Assembly: GCA_037178625.1 (NCBI GenBank)
Contig: CM074133.1
Location: 248,001-312,000, forward strand
Direction: 5' to 3'
Length of the DNA: 64,000 bases
From: Skeletonema tropicum
Lineage: Eukaryota; Bacillariophyta; Thalassiosirophyceae; Thalassiosirales; Thalassiosiraceae
Below the pieces are notes generated by a model. That model saw only the letters and a list, made by a program, of their open reading frames with translations. It did no database searches and was not told the DNA's origin. Made by a program: the position numbers and the translations under genes. Below, piece after piece: positions 28,347 through 39,848 of this stretch. Within the stretch, counting starts at the first letter, position 1. Each line of letters starts with the position of its first letter.

Positions 28347-29122
28347 ATGAAGTTTGGCAACACAAATCCAGTTATATCCACCGTTGGTAGTAATGGTAAG
28401 GGCTTCCGTGCCGTGCGGATTCGGAGCAATGTCGATGCACGTCTTACTTCGTCAGGGGTCAAGACTGCCGCTAAACCGTCGGCTCCTGTCATTGCATTGA
28501 GCGTAACAGACATCAATTGGCGTTTGGTGCGTACCGACGATCGTATCTTCTTGCTGCTAGCGTCTGTTGCATTAGGCGATGGGTTTGACGTTGCCAAGTT
28601 GGAGAAGGAACAACTGCTCTTTTCTGCTCTTTCCGTCTTTGAAGTCGGGTCAATCAAGTACATCCTGAATGAACTGTCTGAACATTACCCGAATGTCCCA
28701 GTTGGTAAGACTGATTCTACTGACAAAGATGATCTGGTGTCTGCAGCGGTCAACTTCTTAATGTTTGCCGCTATTGCTCAGAAAGGAGGTACAAGCCAAG
28801 CGCCGTACACTTCAAATTGTGAGCATTTTTGGTAAGAGAGAAGGTTAACCTTCGTGTGGTTCAATGATTTTGGTATTTTTGTTCATTGTACAGTTTTACA
28901 AATTCTGTCTTTCCTTTTTACTTACAAGTTTTTTTTCAACCTTCAACTTCACACCAGTGATGAGAACGGGAAACTTGTACTTGAAGACAAAACTCATTCG
29001 GGCTCCCGTGATCAACCTGTTCAAGATGATGATGAACCGGATTTGTCCGAGAAAGGTGCTGTCACGAAAAAGTCTAAACCGGTACCTGTCGGAGAGAAGG
29101 CCTCTCCTGATTCAACTATCAT
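28347..29122 (+). CDS. H1 spliced gene with SAP-like segment
   Basis: Exon 1 28347-28831, GT-AG intron 28832-28957, exon 2 28958-29122 in frame (CEHF|CDENGKLVLED). A second donor (GTGAGT) follows at 29123; splicing to 29245 would end the protein soon after. The N-terminal part holds a helical YILNELSEHYPNVPVG... KDDLVSAAVNF stretch reminiscent of a SAP-type DNA-binding fold, then an acidic/Lys-rich tail. It is the positional counterpart of the gene at 39849 in H2. The family is not recognised beyond that; the role may be DNA binding for the element. Confidence 0.5.
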
Positions 29123-29225
29123 GTGAGTTTATTTTGTGTGCATGTGCACTGCCGCACTAAGTATCGCTTGCTTATTGAATCATTTTAGTATAATCGATCA
29201 CTGAACAATTTTACCTAATAAACAA

Positions 29226-30333
29226 ATGCAACTGCCTACGTAGACATGCTGATCAAAACACACGAACGACTGAAAGTACCAATAGCTAGGCTCAGGTGTC
29301 AATTCAGCAGCAGGATGGCGGGCAATAACACAGCATACCAGTCGCACTTTTACGGCAGGAGGCTATTCTACACCTTTGATGTGTGCGTAGGTGCACATGT
29401 TTGCTTGGAGTCAGCCAACATCGATCCCAACTCAGGATTGCACGTCTCAGCTATTGGGGTAGTAGTCGAGATCGTTTACGATAAGGATCGCTCCGTTGGA
29501 CCAAACAGTAAAGGTGAGGTTAGCCTACCGAAGTACATTGTTGTGGATTTCCCTACATACAAACCACCACCAGGCGAGGACCCATGGGACAAGAACAACC
29601 CAACGGTGAGTAAAAGTTGACACACGAAAGACACAAGACAATTGCCACTCTCTGCGAAAACACTACTAACTCATTTCATACTGATACAAATGCATCCTAC
29701 CCCAACTTATTGCGCACAGCACGTGCCAATCCCACCCTACGAGCAGATTTGCAACAGGGGATGCTGCACCGCATTATTCATGCATTGCAAATTGCCTACG
29801 CCATCACCATTCACCGCTGTCAAGGACTCGAAGCTGGATGCGACAAAGGAGACCGCTGGAACCGCATGATAATAGATCCTGCAGATGAGTTGTGGGAGAT
29901 TAGCAAGTTTCTTGGGACAATGTACGTGGCTACCAGCAGAGGCAAAACACTTGGCTCCAAAGATCAAGCATACCCGTTGGACAGTGCCATATACTGGACG
30001 GGAAGCAACATTTCAACCAACCGAATAAAGAATTGCAAGAGAAAGCAAAATGGCCAGTTCTGCGAATCGTACAAGAGGCGAGCAAAGTGGGTGGAATACT
30101 TGGAGGGAAAGGCAGAAGAGTCGAAGACGAGGTATAGCAAGAGAAAGTTAGAGGAAATCACAAAAACATCGTACGCAGCAGCAATCAAGGGCGATTTCAT
30201 CAAAGACAGGGAAGACCTGACAACCAGGATTACTGACATCATAACCAATCCGAACAAGAAGTGGAAAGAAGCGAAGAAGGATCACGAAATCCCAAATGAT
30301 TACTTCGCAGGATCTGCATCTGGTGATGAGTAA
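29226..30333 (+). pseudogene. H1 PIF1-like helicase, C-terminal exons (frameshifted)
   Basis: The first exon part (to 29605) reads KTHERLKVPIARLRCQF, GAHVCLESANIDPNSGLHV and YIVVDFPTYKPPPGEDP. A GT-AG intron (29606-29719) joins it in frame to HVPIPPYEQICNRGCCT. Compared with H2, one base is missing near 29782, after which the frame LQIAYAITIHRCQGLEAG and YVATSRGKTLGS (helicase motifs V/VI region of the PIF1/RecD2 type) continues to 30333. Walker A and B motifs are absent, so no active helicase is encoded. C-terminal residues align well with 41622-42215. Confidence 0.75.
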
Positions 30334-30980
30334 AATTGATCACTGCACAATTTTACTAAAAGGACAATTTCTCACAACGAAGAATACGAAAACTAAATCC
30401 AGCGTCTGCATCTGGTGATTAGTAAAATTAATCGCTGCACAGTTTTCCAAAAAAGTCAATTTCTCGCGACGAAGAAATAAGACAACTAAATCGACTAACA
30501 CCAGTGCAAAACCTGTATTTCTTTCTCGTACAGACCGATTTAGATGCTCAAAAAGCGGCTTTAGTACAGTAAATTTCTCGCTTTCAACAGGTACTTCTCG
30601 CTTTCTACGTAGGAACACATACAGATCCTACGCCGGTAGGCTCTACTGAGGACTCTACGTGTCATCCAGGTAAACCTTCTCACTAAAAAGCACATATACT
30701 GATTCCTCAATTAAACCCTGTAGAAAATTTTGGCTGAATAATTCTGAATTTCCTACCTGTAATAGAAGGGCACCTGCGGCCCCCTATTACGCTGCTCTGC
30801 GCTCCATGAACAGGGGCCCCGAGGGCCGATAATATCATGTATTCAGTTGCTTTTATGCCTACAAGATGTTATTCTTCATTAGCAAAAGATTGATTTGTCA
30901 TGACCAATGACAAACAGTTCTAACGTCTTAATGGCGAGGGGGACGGAGTTTGATTCTTCGAATCACTTTTGTTTGGGTTG

Positions 30981-31206
30981 CATAAGGATTCTGTCCGATC
31001 GACATCATCCTTATTGAGTCTCCATGGCACTCGGGACTCATCCAGTGGTCATCGGTCATTCCTTAGCCGATCGTGACTGGTTGATCAGCCATAAGCTGAC
31101 CATCATCGTTTCACGGCCATGATTCGATCGTGCCTCATCATAGACTAAGCCACTACTAGCTCACTCTTTTCTTCGCCCGATCATGTTCATCTTCATGTCG
31201 CTTATG
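30981..31206 (+). repeat. Long terminal repeat, right (226 bp)
   Basis: Second copy of 25571-25796, identical by eye and followed by the CATG duplication. Confidence 0.8.
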
Positions 31207-31399
31207 CATGGTTGGCCCTCCAGGGGCGAAATTATCTACAATTATCTAGAGCAATGTCACAAGTTACTACCCTTCGAGTGTAATTAAGCAAATAACCAAC
31301 AGTTTTTCCATCACCCCGGAATTAGCAAAGAGGCAGTGATATGAAATTCCAAACCAAGTAATGGTCTTTTTTCCCAGATCGCACTCCGAGCTGCGACAC

Positions 31400-31486
31400 C
31401 TCAAACAGCCAGGATTTGGCACGGGGGAGACTCGAACCCAAGACCCCGAACCAGAAGAGAGGCGATGATACCACTACACCACACCA
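31400..31486 (-). other. tRNA-like head of the SINE
   Basis: On the minus strand an A-box-like TGGTGTAGTGG (31481-31471) and a B-box-like GGTTCGAGTC (31438-31429) are spaced as in a tRNA, ending CCCCGTGCCA. Acceptor and T-stem pairing is imperfect, so it is a tRNA-derived pol III promoter rather than a tRNA gene. Confidence 0.75.
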
Positions 31487-31504
31487 CCCCCTAATAGTAA
31501 GTTG

Positions 31505-32172
31505 TTTGTTCTTCAATCACATCACCCATGAGGCCCCCCACCTCTGAAAATCCATCAAAATGCCTTCACCATGGTGGACTACTAGTAAAAATGAGGTCAA
31601 TGAATATGCTTCTATTAGGCTAATAATCGACATTCCCCTCCCCTATTATGGCATAGGATCTCCGAACCGCCGTTTATTTTCCTAATTGGGCATCGTCTGT
31701 TGTGAAAATGACTATGAACATAACCATCATCGTCGAGTTGGTCGGATGATGCAATTATATTCCTACCATGTCAACGACAACACCATCGCCGTCGACGAAC
31801 ACCGAACAACTCCGCCGAACCGACATCAAAAATAATATCCACTATTGGTGAAATATTCTGCTCGATGATGCTTGTTATTTATTAATGGCGGCCGTTTTAC
31901 AGTGACAAGTAATGGTGCAAAAACAATGTGTGGGTGTTGGGATCATTATTATTTCTACAGCCCATGTTGACGCATCCCAGCAACAACTAATGACTGGTTC
32001 TTCATTACTTAGTATTGGAGAGTAGTGAATCTGCGTTAGTGCCTTGAAGAGGGGGGGGGTGTTAATTGCAGTGGGTATTCCGTAAAACTAATTTTGAACA
32101 CAAGATACTACTTAGAGAGAGGGTGAGTTCAAGAGTGTACATGACGCAATGCCACTTGTGTTATTGTAATCA
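31505..32172. other. Interval without recognised gene
   Basis: AT-rich sequence with one G run near 32050. No gene or repeat was identified. Confidence 0.5.
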
Positions 32173-33092
32173 CTAACTTGTTTTCAATCTTTTAACATCA
32201 ATTTGAGCATTGGGGTGTGGTGCTGCTGGTCTCTTCGTATCGTTGCTCGTCTTCGACCCTGCGGGATTTGGGGTTGCCTCTCGCTTGGTCTCTCTGCTCT
32301 TCTTGTTCTTGTCGACGCCTGCTGGAGCGGGATGCGGTGTTGCTGGTCTCTTAGTATCGTTGCTGAGCTTCCTCTCAACGCCTGCGGGATGTGGGGTTGC
32401 CGGTTGTTTGGTCTCTTTGCTCTTCTTGTTCTTGTCCACGCATGCTTTCAAATTTGATCGCGGAGACATGTCATGCTTTTGACAATGTTGTTCCTTCCAC
32501 CGACGAAATACAACTGCAAACCTAGAGTGGATCATCTTCCAAAGAATAATTTGGTACACTTCCTCTATCGCATCTTGCCGGAAATTCATCGAGGGGGACT
32601 GACACAATGATACAAATTTGGAGTGGATGGATGAGTTGTGCATCACAAGATGTTTTCCATCCTTGAAACAAGAACGAAGGTTTTGTTTCATACGTTCCTG
32701 TGTAAATAATGTTGACCGAAGGTGGTGGTGTCTTTATCATCGGCGGCGGCATCAGTTTGGATAGTGTTGTTGCTAAAGTAATGACACATTCTTGACCAAA
32801 TCAGTAACGTTATGTCACCGAAGTGCGCTTTGGTGCCCTCTGGCGATATGTAGACAAATCGGTGCTGTTTGTAGGGCGTAGGAGCACCTACATCTCGACC
32901 AAATTCAAAGTGCATATTCCCCGGGGATGCTTCGTTTCTGTAAAGTCTCATCACCTCTCTGTCATCCAGACCCCCATCGGACATGGCTCGGGTGTGACCG
33001 CCATATTGACGCACAGACAGGATTGACGTCGGCGAATTACGTGTGCAGTGTTTGATGCTGGCTCGATGTGTAAGAGCCGTTGGCATTGTCAT
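32173..33092 (-). CDS. Hypothetical protein with Thr-Lys-Pro repeat tail, in two frames
   Basis: Two minus-strand frames abut with a 4-base overlap: 33092-32688 and 32691-32173. They may be one gene broken by an indel or joined by an unseen intron. The second part ends with about four imperfect repeats built on TKRPATPHPAGV and KNKKSRETK, encoded by tandem DNA repeats at 32220-32450. The first part has a DGGLDDREVMRLYRNEA segment. No domain is recognised, and the repeat tail is typical of disordered regions. The product cannot be named. Confidence 0.35.
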
Positions 33093-33160
33093 AAATGTTT
33101 GTACAAAGCAAAAGAGAGTGCGGCAAGCCTTCCGACATAAGACCGATTTTGAATTTTGAA

Positions 33161-36100
33161 TTCTGCTACTAGCTAACTGTACGTACTTCGAATCTACTGT
33201 ACCTCTCGTACATAGAAGAAGAACAAACGGGATGATATGAGTGGTCTGTCTGCGATACGCAGCCCATTCTTTTATGTGCCCTGGTTCTCATTCTCAGAGT
33301 TCTTTTGGACAATACGTATCTTGTATTAGGCGTTCAGACATGAGCTTACGCGCCTCTTCCAGCAGAAGTGTAATAAAATAATCCATCTAGATCTAAAATT
33401 ACGTCTCGTACTTCTTTTAGAAACAATGCATCTTGTGTAGGCGATGCACACAGGATACACATGTAATAACCTCGAAGTTTATATATATATAACAGAATTT
33501 TAAAGTACGTCTGGTGGGCCCTCAAGAGGCGACATTATCTACGCTAAGTGATAACGAACATGTGCTGCAGTAGCTATTATTTCCCAGATCGCACCCCAAG
33601 CCTGCTATCTTTCAAGCAGGCCAGGATTAACAACGTCAACCTATTCAGGTCGTTTGTGGTGTCGATTACTCGACTGGGTCGAAAACTTCATCTATTCTCA
33701 CTTGGTTTGGTTCAAGGCGTAACACTTCGCTGTCTGCTTGCTCCCTAGCTTCTCTCACAATATTGCGAGGTGGTGGAATTCCTGTCTTCCAGCCAAATCT
33801 TGCACTCGCTCTCGCGGCATCTTGCCTTGTCCACAAATATTGTGGACAGACCGAAGTACAAATTTCCAGCTGCTGTTCCTGTCTTCACGTTGGCTTTCTC
33901 ATCTCTCTTCTCCACACCGACTTAACTTGGAGGCGTACGAGATGGTGTGTCGGCCATCTCTGATCAAGTCAAGTAGAAGCGGGACAGGATAGAAGTAAGT
34001 AATATCCAATAACCTTAGTGAACTAAAGAACGCGAAACTGAGAGTTGTCTCTCAGCGTCAAGAACCGCAGAGCATCGCAGCAACCAACGATAACTCTGAT
34101 AAACTTGGGGGGGGAATCGCCCAACTCGATTACCTATCTTTTGAAGTATCAAGATCAGTTACGTCTCTGATCAGGACATTCTTTGAAGGGATTTGCCGAA
34201 CCTACTGGAGATACCTGTTCCGTTCCAGGGCCTCGCCCAGTCTCCAGTAACTTGCACTTCATAAGACTGAAAGTAAGCATGAGTGCAAATGTGCACTACT
34301 GGTACTGGGGCGAGGGTAGGAAACGTTGATAGAATATCTTCCTTCCGAGACCTCGTTAAAAGGCTCCGAGTCACAGTCTTGGTTGTTTCCCAGAACAAAG
34401 AAAGCATGGCCTCATGTGCATCTGTACTTTGCTATGAACTGTTTGTAGTAGAAACAACGGAGAATGCAAGGCAGAACTTTTACTCAATCATACGATTGCC
34501 AATCAACAGGTTTAACGACAGACCATTTTCAGCACCGCTGCTGAAACTCCCCCCACCATATTTCTCCCAGATGCGAAGTACTTAAACATCTGGCGGCGTA
34601 ATTCCGTCCCTACGTATTGCTTCGCTTGCTCATACCCCGACTGTGATCAGCTACACAGCCTCCACGAGCGCAGGAACAGCACTACCCATCGAACTGTACT
34701 CTAGTTCGATGCATTTTTTGCCTCAGCGTTCGATTCTTGAGATATTCGAACCTGAGCATAAATAAATAATTAGCTCCAACGAGCCTGAATGTTCATTTCT
34801 TGGTACTTGGCAGAGATTCTATACCTGTCCATTTCCGGTCTTCATCCAGTTGTTTGCATCTCAACTCTCAACGACGATGCAATTACTCGGTAAACTACTT
34901 AGTCATCTTGATGCAGTGCAAACTTCACGCTGGATGGAATCGCAGCTCACGAACATTTAAATATCTTCTCTGGTAGATGCTCTACTCTCTTCCCCAGAGA
35001 GCATCTTATAATGTGACACCTCTGTAGAGATCGCTAAAGAATGCGCAATCACTTGCTGGAAGTCTACTCATCCCCGATGACAAGTACATGGAGGGAGACT
35101 GTAACCCCCATTAGACTTTCCGCTAGATGTGCCATCATTTCCCGGTCTATTGAGAATTGGACACTTGCATCCAATTCCAGGATAAGTCCCCGTGAGAATT
35201 GCTTCTCCCGAGTACTCAGCAAAAATGAGAGAACTAAACCTATCTCATCCCATCGAGATTGTGCCAATATGGTCGCCACAATGAAATGGCTGAGACCAGT
35301 TGTTCAATGCGTCTTTCTCCTCTGCGACGCAAAAATGTGACATTAGAAGGAATGCCATTGTAAGGGAAGCCTTTCTGCAAAGTGTCGTGACAAGTACATC
35401 TGTCAGACACTCCCTACACTCACTCATCCATCTTATTGCATAGACGGCCATGAGGCGTGGAAAAGACTTCAGTGTTTCGACGAGTTTTGGTACTACTGCA
35501 ATGTGAGACGTGTATCATCTCACAGAGCAAGAAGTATTCTACATCTGTGCATCAACACCGCAAGGTATTGAAAGCTAGAACCAAACTTGCCCCCCTCATC
35601 CCATCCCCAAAACATTGTCGAAGAAATATCCACTAATCAAATTCCTAATGATAGGAACGATTTCCCAACAAAACATTTCATTCAACAATCAAATTGGTCA
35701 CTGACTTTGTTTGCATCTACGTGCCACGACACCAAAGTCGGCTATGGTACTTTGATGCATCCAGTGAGGAAGTATTCAAACCGAAGAGCAAGCTCTGAAG
35801 TCCGACTACCTCCATCTACTTTGAATGAATGAGAGTATGCCCTGGCGTAGATGGGAAATGACTACCCATCCACGGCCCGAGTTCGAGAAACATGTACATG
35901 TACTCACATACCCCCCTCAACATTATCCAAAGCAGCAACCTTCTTTTCCAACGTCACCTGCTTTGATACTCTCACCATGATAAAGTGTATAGCACCCCCA
36001 GAACTCCCCGTTGTTGAATTTATCCCCCATGCAGCATATAACGTAGGATGCGCAGCGGGAGGAAAGGGCTCTTGAGGGAACTCGTAGACTACACTTCTTA

Positions 36101-36842
36101 TAAGTTCATGGCAATAGGAAGAACAAACTCCACTTGGTCTTCCACTATTGTCCTCCACAATAGGAGAGTACGGTACAGCTGTGCATCAATAATGCACCAT
36201 AAAAAACCAAACTCAACACGGAAGAGCATAGCTCTCAATCGACGAATTAATAGTATTCCCCCGACGTGATGGATTTGCGAATGTTTATGAGCACATCGCT
36301 CAACGGCCTACACGGAGATGTTGATGAATATCCACACACCGTGCACCCCCCACAGTATAACCAAAGCAAAACTGCGGTCTAATCTCTCAAGCATAGATGC
36401 CGCTTTGATACTCTTAATAATCAAAGAGAAGAGTATTCCTTCGTGTTGTGAAACCAACCAGACCATTGATATCGGGACATGTGTTGTAAAATAATGTCCA
36501 ATATCATCAAACCCCCCTCAAGTCCACCCAAAGCGATGGCAATTGCTTGAGGGACGTAGCAGACCGTAGATGAACCAAACAGATCAAGGCATTGAGAACA
36601 TTTCCCAATACATCGATGCCTGTTGTCCACAGTCTATATGTCACCGTTTCTACCAACACACGCAACATCCATGATATCCCTGTTCGTATCCTATCCAAAC
36701 CCCCCTCAAAGCTCCCGTCAAAAGACGGTTGCGTGTGGACACTGCGATCGGAGCACATGTCGAAAGACACGGCGGTGGAAATGCCCCGGTTCCCCCGAGA
36801 CTTTGGAGGGACGTCGTAGTGCTTGACGTCAAGCAGCGGCAC
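33161..36842 (+). repeat. Large direct duplication, copy A (3.7 kb)
   Basis: Starts TTCTGCTACTAGC and ends AAGCAGCGGCAC; near-identical to 44962-48640, with a handful of substitutions, one 4-base and a few 1-base indels seen by eye. Apart from a LINE 3' remnant at its left end I find no coding content. Short frames do not look like proteins. Several CCCCCCTCAA motifs recur (near 35908, 36509, 36699). Recent duplication or two copies of one large repeat unit. Confidence 0.92.
33491..34018 (-). pseudogene. LINE 3'-end remnant in copy A
   Basis: On the minus strand a frame ends GIPPPRNIVREAREQA..., IDEVFDPVE, with the stop at 33668-33666. It lines up with the C terminus of the LINE ORF at 54737 (PPPQRQRV, EEHANRV, IDAVLNELE). 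Its 3' UTR core (GGTGCGATCTGGGAAA) and terminal ACGTACTTTAAAATTCTGTT also match. It is 5'-truncated and diverged. Confidence 0.75.
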
Positions 36843-36998
36843 CAGAAGGATAATGACGGAAAAGAACCCAGTGACTTCCAATGTAGGAGCAACACTATCT
36901 GTGTGATTCACCGAAAAATCTTTAATTTTAATGATCAAATCTCTGCGGGGCTGCAGCTCTAATCGAATGATCAACTTCGTCAGTTGTGCAGGCAGCAG
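36843..36998 (+). repeat. Segment shared with 52237-52391
   Basis: CAGAAGGATAATGACGGAAA to GTTGTGCAGGCAGCAG recurs after the 52145 copy of the GAGCACATG block. Here it ends at the left Copia LTR. Confidence 0.85.
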
Positions 36999-37155
36999 TC
37001 TCAAGTTGAGTATTATCTGCTCAAAGCCTGAGAAATCTATATGCGTACATCGACGTTGACTTGCTGTACGAGGATCACTGATCTGAACGACGGGTGGCTC
37101 GGCGGAAGTGAAGGATGAAGGACGTATGAAGATTCTGGAACGTTGAGTTCAAATA
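36999..37155 (-). repeat. Copia-like LTR (3' LTR, 157 bp)
   Basis: TCTCAAGTTGAG...GAGTTCAAATA, identical by eye to 44805-44961. In element sense it follows the truncated pol. Confidence 0.8.
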
Positions 37156-37671
37156 CCAAATTAAGCTGGATGTTGGAGCTATCTGCTCATCTATCCTACC
37201 CGACTATCGAAGTATTATTGGGAGAAGTCTCCGCCATTGTCGGCTTCGTCTACTACACGTTGTTTATTCTTTATTTCTATCTACTAAGTGAGAGGTCGAC
37301 GTGTCATGGTAGTGCTTCAACCTGTGGTGAAATAAAATCTTATCCCGCCAAAACAAGCAGATGGCTACTTCCGAGCAGATGGCTTCTCGTCGATGACGAC
37401 ATGAAATAACGTAAATCCCCATTCCCATAATTCCTAAATCCCATATTCCCGATAATGATGATAAAAAGGCAGCGTTCCAAATCCTAAGTTGTCACTCCCC
37501 AACCTGCATGATATCCATCATTTCTTCAGCCTACAATTCTTTCTCCCCATCTATCTTTTCCGTTTAATATCCCTAATATATCTCTCCCCAATTTCCTTTC
37601 CGATTCTTCTATCTCTCCCCAATTCTCTTCCCAGTTCCTAATCAATATCTCCCCATTCTTCTTCCCAGTTC

Positions 37672-38406
37672 CTAATCAATATCTCCCCATTCATTAACGT
37701 TCCCGTAAAGAGTATCCGAGAAAACCATTTCTTGGCGTCTCTTGATTTCAAGTAAAACAGTCTCGTTGCGACTCTTCATCACGAAATTGGGTCCCATCTT
37801 GTGAGTAATGGAAGGACATTCTCCATCAAACAAACTAGGATTCCAAGGTGTCGACTGAGTCATTTCAATCCACGGTAGATCATTCAAATCATTCTCCGTA
37901 GGATACGTCATCTCAATAAAAGGTAATCCATCCTTGAAGGTGATAGGAATGGTGTAATTTCCGTCTCTCGTAGAAGTGACGATCTTCTGGGTTCCACCAA
38001 TCTCTAAAGGCAAATCTCCAACTTCACATCCTGCTGCACATGTCAACTGGATCTTGGAATGAATAGTAGGTCCGTCATAAATTTCACCATATTCGTGAAA
38101 GACCAGAATGACGTGAGTTCCTTCACTCGTTGCAACCTTTGCAGCGAATGATGCAATCTTGAGTTGAAGGATCTTGTTTCCTCCACAACCAGTAACATTA
38201 ATCCGCCTAGGAGGGTCAGCATACCAAAGTCGTCTAAGATATTTGGGATTTCCCAATCCGGCATTCGCTCCTCCATCGACTAGTGCAAATGAGTTTCTTG
38301 AATCTTCTAGATCTCCTACGTTCTCAATCCGACTGATGTCACTAACTCTATGAAATGGTGCGCGCGGCGATTTGTGACTGCATGTTGTGTATGGTGTGTA
38401 GTGCGG
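37672..38406 (-). pseudogene. Copia-like protease-region fragment
   Basis: About 245 residues continuing the interrupted gag-pol. A retropepsin-like active site is suggested by FALVDGGANAGLG (D-G-G in place of D-S/T-G), followed by a Gly-rich RRINVTGCGGNKILQLK strand region. It ends at a stop (WGDID) before any integrase HHCC or catalytic motif. The first about 25 residues of the open frame lie within or at the edge of H2. Confidence 0.6.
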
Positions 38407-39848
38407 CGCGGGCCCTCGGGGCCTGTTTTTTTTTTGTGCAATGTACCCGTCTATAAATTTGCTCTGCAATGCTTGTTGTTGTAACATAAATGTGTCATGA
38501 TGACAAAATTATTCTGTGGATTTCGTGTTGGATTTTTTTTTGCAATGTATCCGTCTATAAAGTTGCTCTGCAATGCTTGTTTAATAACATTCTTATAACA
38601 GAAACGTTTTATAGTACATACTCACTTACTTACTTAGAGCCGTTCCAAGCAAAATTGCATCGTAGATGCATAAGATTTTGATAGCAGCTAACAAAAAAGT
38701 GCAGCGCGCTTTCCGAGCACAACTGCATGCATGCATGTTTTTTCGTTCGACAGTCAGTATCTAACATCATAGCCGCTACTCTCATAGCCACCACGTTGCA
38801 CAAACCCTACCAATAGTAATATCCAGTGAACTATATCGCAGACAACACCCTTTGCAACTATTCAGCCGCAGGGTTTTATTATTACAACTGTCTACACCGC
38901 ATAAATAAATGACTAATACATGCTACATAAATGTCATTTCTGTCTATGATGTTGCTATTTTTATCCTGCCTATTGCAATATTATGGACAATAAATAGCCG
39001 ACACTTCTTATATATAATAATGTTGATGAGTTGCGGTCTTTAGAGCCGCTCGATCCGCCGTCTACAGGCTTATTGTTGTGTTAGAGTGTCAAATTATTTA
39101 TGCAATTTTGTGCACATCTTGTGTCCTTGGTATTTTGGAGGTGTGGGGGGGCTTTAATGGTCATTCCGAGCAACCAGAATCTCACTTCATATTATCATCG
39201 GCGATGGGTAGCGGAGGGGTAGTGCCTATAGATGTTTATCATCTTCGATGGGTGCAGGGAAGGTGGTTGTTTTCATTTCAAATCTCAATGAAGTGGATTG
39301 CAATGATATTATCTCCACCCCTACAGCAGCCGAAACGCCACACTGCTGCGAAAAAATCGCCATAATGTCGTTTAAGGGATGGGCCATCGATACCTTATGA
39401 AATATACTCATGGACTGAGATAGGCGGCCATACTAGGGGTGCCATTGTAGGCCATTGTGGTGGCATCTTTTTCTCTTTTTCTGCACGATCATCGATCATG
39501 CAAAAACCGAGTTGGCTTTTTGACGAAATAATTTACCGATCGCGTTTGACAGTACTTTATACCGATCGCGTTTTACATATTCTCAAATATATGACGTCAC
39601 TTGTTCCTCTCCTAACTTCAACGTGTCAGCTTCTCTGCTGGCAGGAAGAACATGTCGCCATCGGTGACTTTTCCGCGCAGCCACTCATCGACTATCATGC
39701 TACGGAACACCACATGCAATTAGAAGAGTGCATAAATAATAATGAGTGGCTTGCGTATGACATTCCTCGCACGCAAATCAATATCTTAAATATGTGACCA
39801 TTACGGACCGGCATAACCAAACCACGAACAAAATTGACCGTATAAAAT

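Larger units (their letters stand above)
27002..30827 (+). mobile_element. H1: GC-palindrome TIR element with PIF1 helicase pieces
   Basis: Left end CGGGCCCTCGGGGCCTGT (27002-27019); right end ACAGGGGCCCCGAGGGCCG (to 30827) is its near reverse complement. The same pair of ends bounds H2 (38409-42707). Just inside the left end are two copies of CGGCTATAAAGTTGCTCTGC (27093 and 27185) and a foldback at 27128-27164. It contains a spliced SAP-like gene and C-terminal exons of a PIF1-type helicase with a frameshift. No transposase was recognised. The target duplication could not be settled. Confidence 0.72.
25571..31206 (+). mobile_element. Non-autonomous LTR element carrying nested H1
   Basis: Two identical 226-bp repeats in the same direction, a 4-bp CATG duplication outside (25567-25570 and 31207-31210) and a primer-binding-like TGGTGCTCC at 25797. 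Without the nested H1 (27002-30827) the interior is only about 1.35 kb on the left plus 150 bases on the right. It encodes no gag or pol that I can see and consists largely of pyrimidine-rich repeats. Ends are not the usual TG...CA. The identity of the repeats suggests recent insertion. Confidence 0.72.
25513..31504 (-). mobile_element. tRNA-headed SINE, split by an LTR insertion
   Basis: Exact 18-bp direct repeats CCCCCTAATAGTAAGTTG at 25513-25530 and 31487-31504 bracket the segment as a target duplication. On the minus strand the SINE starts with a tRNA-like head (31486 downward), continues through a core (GTGCGATCTGGGAAA) and a tail (TCGCCCCTGGAGGGCC), is interrupted at CATG, and resumes at 25570 with CATGACGTACTTTAAGA and a T-rich end. 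The tail matches the 3' end of the LINE at 54545-55776, as expected of a SINE mobilised by that LINE. It is the outermost level of a three-deep nest. Confidence 0.85.

Noticed and set aside
31400..31486. A functional tRNA gene on the minus strand
   Set aside because: A and B boxes are present but acceptor and T stems pair poorly, and it continues into a SINE body with target duplications.
33548..37409. Short frames throughout the 3.7-kb duplication as possible genes
   Set aside because: They occur in overlapping frames on both strands and none resembles a protein. Their conservation between copies only reflects recent duplication.
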